From NCBI GenBank assembly GCA_900470775.1, contig UCBZ01000014.1:32286-96285 (forward strand): a stretch of 64,000 nt of DNA, given 5' to 3'. Under the pieces are notes generated by a model. It worked only from the letters and a program-made list of their open reading frames with translations. It made no database searches and was not told the origin of the DNA. The position numbers and the translations under genes were made by a program. This stretch comes from Hyphomicrobiales bacterium. Lineage in GTDB: Bacteria; Pseudomonadota; Alphaproteobacteria; Rhizobiales; Beijerinckiaceae. Shown piece by piece: positions 17,747 to 26,013 of the stretch; positions within the stretch are counted from its first letter, which is position 1, and the number at the start of each line of letters is the position of its first letter.

Positions 17747-18257
17747 TTTGGGGTTTGGCATCGGAACACTGGCGGTCCTTGTGCCCGTTGCCGCTCCCGC
17801 AGCCGAGCCCTGGGGCATCCCGCATGAGAAGCCGCTCGTGCTGAAGGGCCGGCTCGTCGATGCGCTGTGCCATCTGAAAGGGCGCTGCGCGCCCGATTGC
17901 GGTGCCGGCAAGCGCCAGCTCGGCCTCGTCCTCGCCGACGGCACGTTCCGGCTGATCGCCAAGGGCAATGTCGATTTCGCCGCCGCGATCCCCGATCTGA
18001 TCGGCTTCTGCGGCAAGGCGATCGAGGCCGACGGGCTTCTGATCGAGAACCCGGCCATTACCCTGTTCTTCGTCCAGGGCGTCCGCACCGAGGGCAACGC
18101 CGAACCCTTCGTTCCGGCCGAGCGCTTCAAGGCGGAATGGGAGGCGCGCAACGGCAAGGCCGAGGAATGGTGGCGCGCCGACCCGCAGGCCAATCGCATC
18201 ATCGCGGAAGACGGCCCCCTCGGCATCAAGGGCCTCGTGCCCAAGCCGAAGCCTTGA
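17739..18257 (+). CDS. Exported Cys-rich protein, paralogue of the upstream gene product
   Basis: The 172-aa protein has a clear signal peptide (1-22, ending APAAEP). The domain begins LKGRLVDALC (C44), followed by RCAPDC (C50, C54), a GLVLADGTFRLIA strand pair and GFCGKAIEADG (C91), which resembles the upstream protein in order and spacing. The C-terminal extension is Glu/Trp-rich. No named family is recognised. The start at 17739 lies in the end of a palindromic repeat. An in-frame ATG at 17616 would place translated repeat sequence ahead of the signal peptide, which is less likely. The SCO1 gene begins eight bases after its stop, so co-transcription is expected. Confidence 0.68.
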   Translation: MRALGFGIGTLAVLVPVAAPAAEPWGIPHEKPLVLKGRLVDALCHLKGRCAPDCGAGKRQLGLVLADGTFRLIAKGNVDFAAAIPDLIGFCGKAIEADGLLIENPAITLFFVQGVRTEGNAEPFVPAERFKAEWEARNGKAEEWWRADPQANRIIAEDGPLGIKGLVPKPKP

Positions 18258-18265
18258 GGCCAGGT

Positions 18266-18886
18266 ATGCCGGGGGTCGTCGCGCGTCGGTCGTTCCTGGC
18301 CGGGCTTGCCGGTTTCGCCGTCGCCTCCGCGCAAGCGCAGAGCCAGGGCGGGCATGTCCATGGCAGCGCCGCCTCAGCGACGCCCGATCCTCTCGCCGGG
18401 CGCTTCGGCGGACCGTTCTCGCTGACCGACCATACAGGCAAGGCCGTCAGCGACGAAGCCTATCGCGGCCGCTTCATGCTGGTCTATTTCGGCTTCACGC
18501 GCTGCACCGACACCTGCCCGATCGACCTGCCGACCATCGCCCAGACGCTCGACGCGCTCGCCCCCCTGGCGGAGCGCGTCGTTCCGCTCTTCATCACGGT
18601 CGATCCGGCTTTCGACACACCGCCGGTGCTGGCGGCCTATGTCGCCGCCTTCCATCCGGCGCTGGTCGGGCTGACCGGCAGCGAAGCTGACATTGCGGCT
18701 GCGGCGAAAGCCTACAAGGTCCATCGCCGCAAGCTGACGCAGCCTCATCATGGCCAAGGCGAATACGCGGTCGACCATGGCTCGCTGACCTATCTGATGG
18801 ATCGCCGGGGCCGTTTCCTGACCCTGCTGCCGCACAACACCGGGGCGCAGCGCATGGCGGCGGTGCTGCGCTCCTATCTGGCGTAG
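18266..18886 (+). CDS. SCO1/SenC family copper chaperone/thiol-redox protein
   Basis: The 206-aa thioredoxin-fold protein has the Sco metal site CTDTC (C80, C84) and the distant histidine in VDHGSLTYLM (H171). Sco proteins deliver copper to the CuA centre of cytochrome oxidase or reduce its cysteines. The N-terminus has an RRSFLAG twin-arginine-like export signal, suggesting folding before export. A His-rich GGHVHG stretch follows the signal. It is third in a cluster with two Cys-rich exported proteins, supporting a shared role in periplasmic metal delivery. No cytochrome oxidase gene is in the window. Confidence 0.88.
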   Translation: MPGVVARRSFLAGLAGFAVASAQAQSQGGHVHGSAASATPDPLAGRFGGPFSLTDHTGKAVSDEAYRGRFMLVYFGFTRCTDTCPIDLPTIAQTLDALAPLAERVVPLFITVDPAFDTPPVLAAYVAAFHPALVGLTGSEADIAAAAKAYKVHRRKLTQPHHGQGEYAVDHGSLTYLMDRRGRFLTLLPHNTGAQRMAAVLRSYLA

Positions 18887-18919
18887 GCTGGCCGCGCATC
18901 GCCGGAACGGATTCGCATC

Positions 18920-19717
18920 ATGCCTGACAGCGCCACCAAGCCTGATACCGCCACGAAGCCCGACAGCAGCGCGCAGAAGAACTCGCCCTCCTATCGCCTG
19001 GCGGCGCTCGACCCCGATTTCCTGCTCGGCGATTCGACGCGCGGCGCGCGCTTCATGCTCGAATACCAGAAGGCCGAGGACCACTTAAGGGCGCGCGGCA
19101 TCCTCTCGACCATCGTCGTCTTCGGCTCGGCGCGGGTGCGCGAGGGCGAGCCCTGGTACGAGGCGGCGCGCGCCTTCGGCAGGCTCGCCTCCGAGCGTGG
19201 CGGCGCGCTGTCGGTCGGCGATCTCGGGCGCGACCATGTCATCGCCACCGGCGGCGGGCCGGGCATCATGGAGGCAGCCAATCGCGGCGCCACCGAGGCA
19301 GGCGCGCTCTCGATCGGCTTCAACATCACCTTGCCGCATGAGCAGGAGCCCAATGCCTGGTCGACGCCGGATTTGACCTTCCGCTTCCATTATTTCGCGA
19401 TGCGCAAGATGCATCTGGCGATGCGGGCCTCGGCGCTGGTGGTCTTCCCCGGCGGCTTCGGCACGCTCGATGAACTCTTCGAGATCATCACGCTGGTGCA
19501 GACCGGCAAGATGCGCCCGATCCCGATCGTGCTCTATGACAGCCGCTACTGGAAGGCGCTGCTGAACCTCGACGTGATGGCCGATGCCGGCATGATCCGG
19601 GCCGAGGATCTCGCCCTGTTCTGCTACGCGGATTCAGCCGAGGAGGCCTATGCCCGCATCGTCGAGGGAGCGGGAGACAATTGGCGGCCGGCGACGGAGG
19701 ACAGCGTGCAGACGTGA
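18920..19717 (+). CDS. LOG family protein (TIGR00730-like nucleotide phosphoribohydrolase)
   Basis: The 265-aa Rossmann-like protein has the two LOG signatures: GGGPGIMEA at 111-119 and PGGFGTLDE at 177-185. The family hydrolyses the N-glycosidic bond of nucleoside 5'-monophosphates (cytokinin activation in plants, pyrimidine/purine nucleotide cleavage in bacteria such as PpnN). The N-terminus holds a short repeated ATKPD stretch, probably disordered. It follows the SCO1 gene by 33 bases and could share its transcript. The substrate is not predictable. Confidence 0.85.
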   Translation: MPDSATKPDTATKPDSSAQKNSPSYRLAALDPDFLLGDSTRGARFMLEYQKAEDHLRARGILSTIVVFGSARVREGEPWYEAARAFGRLASERGGALSVGDLGRDHVIATGGGPGIMEAANRGATEAGALSIGFNITLPHEQEPNAWSTPDLTFRFHYFAMRKMHLAMRASALVVFPGGFGTLDELFEIITLVQTGKMRPIPIVLYDSRYWKALLNLDVMADAGMIRAEDLALFCYADSAEEAYARIVEGAGDNWRPATEDSVQT

Positions 19718-20051
19718 GGCCTGGGTCGAGAGGCGCTGCCGCAGTTGGCCGGGCGGTCTCGGTTCCGCGAACAGGGCGACAAGAAGGGATGAGACGTTCG
19801 GGTGAGCCATAGACCTGGCGCCAACTCTCTGCCGCTGAACTGGATCCGGATTTCCACTTCTAAACACGCGAATCCAGGTCGTTGCGCCGATCGAGCAGCC
19901 TGCGGGACCATCGGTGGCGGCGGGGCACGTTAAGGGGGCGGAAACTCCAACGCCAATCCGCCCCGCTTTGCAGCGATCGGGGCAACCTCTTCGAAAGCCC
20001 TTTGATGCTCAGTTCCGGCGCGGGCTGCTTTCTGCCCAAAGAGGTCTTCTC
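19718..20051. other. Intergenic region with one hairpin
   Basis: No convincing gene is seen in these 334 bases. An 8-base perfect inverted repeat (GGGGCGGA 19935-19942 with TCCGCCCC 19957-19964) could end the LOG transcript, but no T-run follows. The end of the region holds the ribosome site AAAGAGG (20038-20044) of the next gene. Confidence 0.5.
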
Positions 20052-21827
20052 TTGAACCAGTTCAGCAACGCCCACACAAAACCGGGGTCCGACGAGACCG
20101 GCCCCATCGGCCATGTGCTTTCCGTGCGCGGTTCCGAGGCGCATGTCGACCTGCCTGCGACCTGGCCCCATGGCGGCGCGAGGGCAACCGTAGGTCGGTT
20201 CCTGGCCATCGAAGCAGGCCCCAAGTCCCTGATCGGGATGATCACCGAGGTCTCGACGCAGCGGTCCGCCAACGAGGCCGCCGGAGAGCACCGTGCGGTG
20301 GCGCAGATCGCGTTGATGGGCGAAATCGTCGGGGATACCGGCGACTCTCAGTCATTCCGCCGCGGTGTTTCCGACTACCCGGCCATCGGCGATGCGGCCT
20401 ATCTCATCAGCCGCGAACATCTGCGACTGATCTACACCCCGGCCGGCCAACGCACGATCAATATCGGTCATCTCAACCACGACAGTTCCATCGCGGCCCG
20501 CATGGACGTCGATAACCTGATTTCCAAGCACTTCGCGATTCTGGGCTCCACCGGCGTCGGCAAGTCCAGCGGCGTCACCGTCATCCTTCAGGAAATCCTC
20601 GATGCGCGACCTGATGTGCGGATCTTCCTGCTCGATGGTCACAACGAGTATGGCCGCTGTTTCGGCGAACGGGCCAATGTCATCAACCCTCGCAATCTGA
20701 AACTGCCTTTCTGGCTCTTCAGCTTCGAAGAACTGACCGACGTCATCTATGGCGGCCGCCCGGCCGTCGCCGAAGAACTGGAGATCCTGTCCGAGCTCAT
20801 CCCGATCGCGAAGAGCACCTATCTGCAGTACAAGTCGGCCAGCGACCGGCTCGGCTTCAAACGCGGCAATCCCAAGCTGACCGGCTATACCGTCGACACG
20901 CCGGTTCCCTATCTGCTGCAGGATCTGCTGACGCTTATCGATGATCGCATGGGCAAGCTCGAGAACCGCTCCTCGCGCATGAACTATCATCGGCTGATGA
21001 CGCGGATCGAGACCATCAAGAACGATCCGCGCTACGCCTTCATGTTCGAGAATGCCAGCGTCGGCGGCGATACGATGGTTGGCCTGCTCACTCATCTTTT
21101 CAGGCTGGAGCCTGACGGCAAGCCCATCACCGTGATGCAGCTCGCGGGCCTGCCTGTGGAAGTCGTCGATGCGGTGGTCTGCGTTCTGTGCCGGCTTGCC
21201 TTCGATTTCGGTCTCTGGAGCGACGGCGCGATGCCGCTGCTCTTCGTCTGCGAGGAAGCGCATCGCTACGCCGCGGCCGATCACAGCCTCGGATTTGGCC
21301 CAACCCGCCGCGCTTTGGCCCGCATCGCCAAGGAAGGCCGCAAATATGGCGTCTTCCTCGGTCTCGTCACCCAGCGGCCGGCCGAGCTCGATGCCACCAT
21401 CATCTCGCAATGTTCCACCCTGCTGGCGATGCGGATGGCCAACGACCACGACCAGGCGCTGCTGCGCTCGGCCGTCGCCGATGCCGGAGCGAACCTGCTC
21501 GATTTCGTTCCCTCGCTCGGCACCGGCGAGGTCGTCGGCTTCGGAGAGGGCATGCCGATGCCGGCCCGCCTGACGTTCCGCCGGCTGGAGGAGGCCGCAG
21601 TGCCGCGTAGCGAGTCGACCGCTTCCTCGCTCGCTGACGCTCAGATGGCGTCGCAGCGCGAGTTCATCACGAGCGTCGTGGCGCGGTGGCGCGGAACAGT
21701 GAAGGACGATGAGCCGGGAGTCGCTCTCGTCCGGGAGCCGCCGGCGACCGAGACCTCCGACGAAACGCCGGGCTCCGGCGTTTCGCGCCTGCTCGAAAAC
21801 GCTCGCCAGCAGATACTCAAGCGATAG
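20052..21827 (+). CDS. HerA-like ATPase (DUF87, FtsK/HerA superfamily)
   Basis: The 591-aa protein has an N-terminal HAS-barrel domain (about 17-70, IGHVLSVRGSEAHVDL), Walker A GSTGVGKS at 165-172, Walker B LLFVCEEAH at 396-404 and a sensor motif LVTQRPAELD at 438-447. HerA proteins are hexameric DNA-translocating ATPases that usually partner a nuclease (NurA) or defence effector. Neither is encoded nearby. The start is TTG 20052 with AAAGAGG seven bases upstream; upstream in-frame sequence lacks a ribosome site. A GGDEF-EAL gene follows after 14 bases, so the two are likely co-transcribed. Confidence 0.85.
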   Translation: MNQFSNAHTKPGSDETGPIGHVLSVRGSEAHVDLPATWPHGGARATVGRFLAIEAGPKSLIGMITEVSTQRSANEAAGEHRAVAQIALMGEIVGDTGDSQSFRRGVSDYPAIGDAAYLISREHLRLIYTPAGQRTINIGHLNHDSSIAARMDVDNLISKHFAILGSTGVGKSSGVTVILQEILDARPDVRIFLLDGHNEYGRCFGERANVINPRNLKLPFWLFSFEELTDVIYGGRPAVAEELEILSELIPIAKSTYLQYKSASDRLGFKRGNPKLTGYTVDTPVPYLLQDLLTLIDDRMGKLENRSSRMNYHRLMTRIETIKNDPRYAFMFENASVGGDTMVGLLTHLFRLEPDGKPITVMQLAGLPVEVVDAVVCVLCRLAFDFGLWSDGAMPLLFVCEEAHRYAAADHSLGFGPTRRALARIAKEGRKYGVFLGLVTQRPAELDATIISQCSTLLAMRMANDHDQALLRSAVADAGANLLDFVPSLGTGEVVGFGEGMPMPARLTFRRLEEAAVPRSESTASSLADAQMASQREFITSVVARWRGTVKDDEPGVALVREPPATETSDETPGSGVSRLLENARQQILKR

Positions 21828-21841
21828 CCGCGGCGTCGCAG

Positions 21842-23443
21842 ATGACCACATCGATCGACTTTGAGACGCTGCTGGAAGTCCTCGACGGCATTCCGATCGG
21901 AATCGCCGCTTCAAGCCAGGACGTGCCGATCTATGCGAACCGTCAGGCAATGGCGCACGCTCTCTCGACTTGCGGCCAGCGCGGCACCGCGGGATCCGAC
22001 GATGCCATCAGCGAACAGCAATTATCGCTTTCCATCGGCGGCGTGCCGCATCAGATCCGTCTGACTCTCGACGTTGCCGAACAACGCGCCTTGGAAGACG
22101 ATCTGTTCCGGCGGGCTTATTTCGACGGTCTGACCGGCCTGCCCAACCGCGGTTTGCTCGAGCGCAGCGTGGCGGCGCTGATCGAATCGGGCTCCGAGAC
22201 GACTTTCGCTCTCGCCTTTCTCGATCTCGACGGCTTCAAGAACATCAACGACTATTACGGGCATGCCGTCGGCGACGCGCTACTGGTCAAGATCGCCCAG
22301 CGCCTCGGCGGCGAACTGCGCCCCGTCGATCTGCTGGCGCGCGTCGGGGGCGACGAGTTCGTGCTGCTGCTCTCGCCGGCCGGGCCGGTGGAAGAGGTCG
22401 CCGCCAGGGTCGAGCATTTCCTGTCCAGGCTGAAGGAGCCCTACTTCATCGACGGCAGCGAGATCTTCATCTCCGCCTCGGTGGGCGTCAGCCTCTACCC
22501 GGCCGATGGCCGCTCCTATGACGCGCTCTGCACGAACGCCGATCGCGCGATGTACCGCATCAAGGGCACCACCAAGGGCAGCGTGCAGTTCTACAGCCCT
22601 GGCGTCGATCACGCCGCAAGCGAACGCATGAAGGTCGAGCAGCGGCTTCGGCTGGCCGTGCGGGACCGGCGCCTGCGCTGCGCCTATCAGCCGAAGGTCG
22701 ATTTCCGCACGAACGACGTCGTCGGCGTCGAGGTGCTGCTGCGTTGGGTGGACGAGGAAGGCGCAATCCAGCCGCCCGGCGACTTCGTCAATCTGGCCGT
22801 GGAATTGGGCCTCATGGACGAGATCACGCATCTCGTCCTTGCAGAGGCCACAGGCGCGGTCGACCGTATCAACGATGCGTTCGGTGCGACCTCGACCATC
22901 AGCCTCAATGTCGCCGCGCGGCAAGCGGACGAGCCCCTGTTCATGCGCTCGCTGGTCGATGCCATTGAGGCCACCGGCTTTGCCAGACGGTTCATGATCG
23001 AACTGACCGAGGAGGCCTTCCTGTCGAAGAGCCGCTTCCAGACGCAGGTCCTTCCGATGATCCGCGAGGTGGGAGCGCGCGTTTCGATCGACGACTTCGG
23101 CGTTGGCTATTCGTCGCTGTCGGCCCTGGCCGACATCACGGCCGACGAGATCAAGGTGGATCGTTCCTTCATCACCGCGATCCACCAGCGCCCGCGCAGC
23201 CAGAGCATTCTCAAGACGATCGAGTCGCTGGCCGAGGCGTTGGATATGTCGATCATCGTCGAAGGCGTCGAATCCGTTGAGGAACTCCTGTACCTCCAGG
23301 CCGCGACTCGCATCCGACTCGCGCAGGGCTATTATTTCGCGAAACCCATGTTCCTCGATGAATTAGCGGTCAGAGTTCCCGACCTATCCCTCCGGCAGCC
23401 TTCCATTCCCTCGCGCATGCCCTTGTTTCGCGTCGTCGGCTGA
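21842..23443 (+). CDS. GGDEF-EAL protein (cyclic di-GMP cyclase/phosphodiesterase)
   Basis: The 533-aa protein has a short PAS-like N-terminus (1-80), a GGDEF domain with intact GGDEF at 169-173 and an RxxD inhibitory site five residues before it (RPVD), and an EAL domain from about 275. The EAL catalytic set appears intact: EVLLRW at 297-302, the LNVAA asparagine, ELTEEAF, IDDFGVGYSS, the IKVDRSF lysine and EGVES. It could therefore both make and break c-di-GMP. There are no membrane segments, so it is cytoplasmic. It lies directly behind the HerA-like ATPase gene, an unusual partner. Confidence 0.92.
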   Translation: MTTSIDFETLLEVLDGIPIGIAASSQDVPIYANRQAMAHALSTCGQRGTAGSDDAISEQQLSLSIGGVPHQIRLTLDVAEQRALEDDLFRRAYFDGLTGLPNRGLLERSVAALIESGSETTFALAFLDLDGFKNINDYYGHAVGDALLVKIAQRLGGELRPVDLLARVGGDEFVLLLSPAGPVEEVAARVEHFLSRLKEPYFIDGSEIFISASVGVSLYPADGRSYDALCTNADRAMYRIKGTTKGSVQFYSPGVDHAASERMKVEQRLRLAVRDRRLRCAYQPKVDFRTNDVVGVEVLLRWVDEEGAIQPPGDFVNLAVELGLMDEITHLVLAEATGAVDRINDAFGATSTISLNVAARQADEPLFMRSLVDAIEATGFARRFMIELTEEAFLSKSRFQTQVLPMIREVGARVSIDDFGVGYSSLSALADITADEIKVDRSFITAIHQRPRSQSILKTIESLAEALDMSIIVEGVESVEELLYLQAATRIRLAQGYYFAKPMFLDELAVRVPDLSLRQPSIPSRMPLFRVVG

Positions 23444-23591
23444 CGAGCATCTTGAATTTCATCGTCCCGATATTCTGCCGCCTTGAAGAGGTGGCGCGTG
23501 TGGTTGGAGCGGCTGGCGGCTGCCGTCGCACGTGATCTCGGGAACGAGGGAGAAGGCCGCCTTGGAACGGCAGCGCGGATGTTCACGACAA

Positions 23592-23623
23592 GAAAAAGGC
23601 CGGCATCGCTGCCGGCCTTTTTC
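23592..23623 (-). terminator. Rho-independent terminator of rpmI-rplT
   Basis: A perfect stem, AAAAAGGCCGGC paired with GCCGGCCTTTTT around a 6-base loop, lies just past the rplT stop. On the minus strand it ends in a T-run. The A-run on the other side makes it able to stop transcripts from the plus-strand GGDEF-EAL gene as well. Confidence 0.92.
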
Positions 23624-23643
23624 ATATCTTTAGAGCCCTAAGC

Positions 23644-24024
23644 TCAGGCAGCCTTGGCTTCCGCCTCGGAGCCGAGCGCGGCCTTGACCATCTCGACCAC
23701 CGCGGTGAACGAGGCGGGCTCGTCGATGGCCATCGCCGAGAGGGTCTTGCGGTCGAGTTCGATGCCGGCCTTGTGCAGGCCGTTGATGAACATCGAGTAG
23801 ACCAGGCCGTGCTCGCGCACCGCAGCGTTCAGGCGCTGGATCCAGAGCGCGCGGAACGAGCGCTTCCGGTTCTTGCGGTCGCGATAGGCGTACTGCATCG
23901 AGCGATCGACGGCCGCCTTGGCGGCGCGGATCGTATTCTTGCGGCGGCCATAGAAGCCCTTGGCGGCCTTGAGTGTCTTCTTGTGCTTGGCATGGGACGT
24001 TACGCCCCGTTTCACGCGAGCCAT
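23644..24024 (-). CDS. rplT: 50S ribosomal protein L20
   Basis: The 126-aa basic protein begins [19 protein letters not shown], the standard L20 start, and has the expected length for alphaproteobacteria. L20 binds 23S rRNA early in large-subunit assembly. It follows rpmI by 28 bases and ends in a strong hairpin terminator. infC, often first in this operon, is instead 9 kb away. Confidence 0.98.
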   Translation of the reverse strand: MARVKRGVTSHAKHKKTLKAAKGFYGRRKNTIRAAKAAVDRSMQYAYRDRKNRKRSFRALWIQRLNAAVREHGLVYSMFINGLHKAGIELDRKTLSAMAIDEPASFTAVVEMVKAALGSEAEAKAA

Positions 24025-24052
24025 GTTTGATCTCCGGAAAGGTTAGGGGGCG

Positions 24053-24253
24053 TCAGCCGTTGGGGAGGAAATACTTCTTCACGTTGGCCGCATCACCCTC
24101 GAACAGGGTGGTGGTGCCGCGGTGATTGCGGAGCTGCTTGTTGGTCCGCTTGATCATCCCGTGACGCTTGCCGGCCTGCGCGTAGAGCACTTTCCCGGTT
24201 CCGGTGATCTTGAAGCGCTTCTTGGCGCTCGACTTCGTCTTGATCTTGGGCAT
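24053..24253 (-). CDS. rpmI: 50S ribosomal protein L35
   Basis: The 66-aa protein [20 protein letters not shown] is a textbook L35, rich in Lys and Arg. It is the first gene of a two-gene rpmI-rplT unit. The promoter should lie in the 261-base divergent region shared with the LysE exporter gene. Confidence 0.98.
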   Translation of the reverse strand: MPKIKTKSSAKKRFKITGTGKVLYAQAGKRHGMIKRTNKQLRNHRGTTTLFEGDAANVKKYFLPNG

Positions 24254-24514
24254 TTTCGCTCCTCATAGGTCGCGAGCGCGCAAACGGCGCCGCTTCATGT
24301 TTGCTTGCTGGAAGCAAAGATCGATCGCCACGGCAGCCCTTATCAGCCGGGCGATCGAAGGCCGCGCGTATGACAGAAAAGGACGGGGGTGGCAAGGGAC
24401 GCTGTGCCTCAGACCGTCCAGGGAAGACGGTAGCAGTGAGGCAGCGTCGCGTGCCCGGCCCTGATGACGCCGCCACAGGTCCATGAGATAACATACAACG
24501 GGGGGAAACCGTTC

Positions 24515-25141
24515 ATGAATCAGGTCGCCATTCTGGCGGGCATCGCGGCGATCCATGCGCTCGCCATCGCAAGCCCCGGCCCCACTTTCGCGGTCGTCAT
24601 GAGCTATGCGGTCAAAGGCGATCGCCGCGCCGGGCTGCTGCTGACCCTCGGCGTGGTGCTGGCGACCGTGACATGGGCGATCGCCGCTGCCGCCGGCCTC
24701 GGAACCCTGCTGGCAAGCTTCCCGCTCGCCTATCGTGGCCTGCAGATCGCCGGCGCCGCCTATCTGATCTATCTCGGGGCGAAGCTCCTGATCGCGATCA
24801 TCCGCGACAAGGGCCCGGCCGCCGCCCATGCGGCGTCGGAGCCGGTATCGGGGCTGGAGGCGATCCGCGCCGGCTTCATCACCAACATCACCAATCCAAA
24901 GGTTGTCGCCTATTACGCCAGTCTGTTCGGCGTGATGATCCCCGCCGGCGCACCAAGCTGGCTGTTTTGGGCGGCCGTCGCCGTCGTCGTCGCGGTCTCG
25001 GCGGCGTGGTGGATCGCGGTGACGCTGTTCTTCACCGTGCCTGCGGTAAGCCGGGCCTACGTCGGGGCCAAATCGGGGCTGGATGTCGTCATGGGCATCG
25101 TCTTGATTGGGCTTGGCCTGCGGCTGGCCGTCTTCGGCTGA
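24515..25141 (+). CDS. LysE/RhtB family amino acid exporter
   Basis: The 208-aa inner-membrane protein has six helices and the LysE/RhtB signature ASPGPTFAVVMSYAVKGDRRAG at the first helix end, plus FITNITNPKVVAYYASLFG. The family exports amino acids such as lysine, threonine or homoserine. ATG 24515 is preceded by a GGGGGGAAA ribosome site; an upstream in-frame start at 24464 is rejected. A beta-keto acid cleavage enzyme gene follows after 38 bases, so the pair may clear one amino compound. Confidence 0.88.
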   Translation: MNQVAILAGIAAIHALAIASPGPTFAVVMSYAVKGDRRAGLLLTLGVVLATVTWAIAAAAGLGTLLASFPLAYRGLQIAGAAYLIYLGAKLLIAIIRDKGPAAAHAASEPVSGLEAIRAGFITNITNPKVVAYYASLFGVMIPAGAPSWLFWAAVAVVVAVSAAWWIAVTLFFTVPAVSRAYVGAKSGLDVVMGIVLIGLGLRLAVFG

Positions 25142-25179
25142 ACCCGCGACAAGGCAACGCTCGAGGCCCGGAGTCGCCC

Positions 25180-26007
25180 ATGACCACACCCTGCATCATC
25201 ACTGTCGCCATGACCGGCTCGCTGCCGACCAAGCGCGACAATCCGGCCGTGCCGATCTCGATTGCGGAGCAGGTCGAGTCGACGCAGGAAGCCTTCGAGG
25301 CCGGGGCGTCGCTGGCGCATTGCCATGTCCGCAACGACGACGGCACGCCGACCTCCGACCCCGAGCGCTTCGGCCGGCTGCTGGAGGGTTTGCGCCAGCA
25401 TTGCCCCGGCATGATCGTACAGCTGTCGACCGGCGGGCGTTCCGGCGCGGGGCGCGAGCGCGGCGGCATGATCCCGCTGAAACCCGACATGTGCTCGCTC
25501 TCGACCGGCTCCTGCAATTTCCCGACCCGGATTTACGAGAACAGCCCCGACCTCGTCGATTGGCTGGCGAGCGAGATGCTCAGCTATGGCGTCAAGCCGG
25601 AGATCGAAGCCTTCGACCTCTCGATGATCTTCAAGGCCGTCGAGATGAATGTGGCCGGCGCGATCGCGGGGCCGCTGCATGTGCAGTTCGTGATGGGCGT
25701 CAGGAATGCCATGCCGGTCGATCGCGCCGTGTTCGAATTCTACATCGCGACGCTGAAACGGCTCGCACCAGACGCGACCTGGACAGGTGCCGGTATCGGG
25801 CGCGACCAGATCACGCTCAACCGCTGGTCGCTCGAACTCGGCGGACATTGCCGCACCGGGCTGGAAGACAATGTCCGGCTCGACCGTGACAGGCTGGCAC
25901 CGTCCAATGCCGCACTCGTGCAGCGCGTTGTCGACCTCTGCCCGGAGTACGGCCGGCGGCCGGCAACGACCCAGGAGGCGCGGGCGCTGCTCGGGCTCGC
26001 CGCCTGA
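25180..26007 (+). CDS. Beta-keto acid cleavage enzyme (BKACE, DUF849)
   Basis: The 275-aa TIM-barrel enzyme of the 3-keto-5-aminohexanoate cleavage family has the zinc-binding motif HCHVR at 47-51, TGGRSGAGRERG and the FDLSMIFKA segment. BKACE enzymes condense a beta-keto acid with acetyl-CoA to give acetoacetate and a CoA ester; substrates vary widely (lysine fermentation intermediate, dehydrocarnitine and others). It lies downstream of a LysE exporter gene on the same strand. The substrate cannot be read from sequence. Confidence 0.87.
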   Translation: MTTPCIITVAMTGSLPTKRDNPAVPISIAEQVESTQEAFEAGASLAHCHVRNDDGTPTSDPERFGRLLEGLRQHCPGMIVQLSTGGRSGAGRERGGMIPLKPDMCSLSTGSCNFPTRIYENSPDLVDWLASEMLSYGVKPEIEAFDLSMIFKAVEMNVAGAIAGPLHVQFVMGVRNAMPVDRAVFEFYIATLKRLAPDATWTGAGIGRDQITLNRWSLELGGHCRTGLEDNVRLDRDRLAPSNAALVQRVVDLCPEYGRRPATTQEARALLGLAA

Positions 26008-26013
26008 GGCAGG

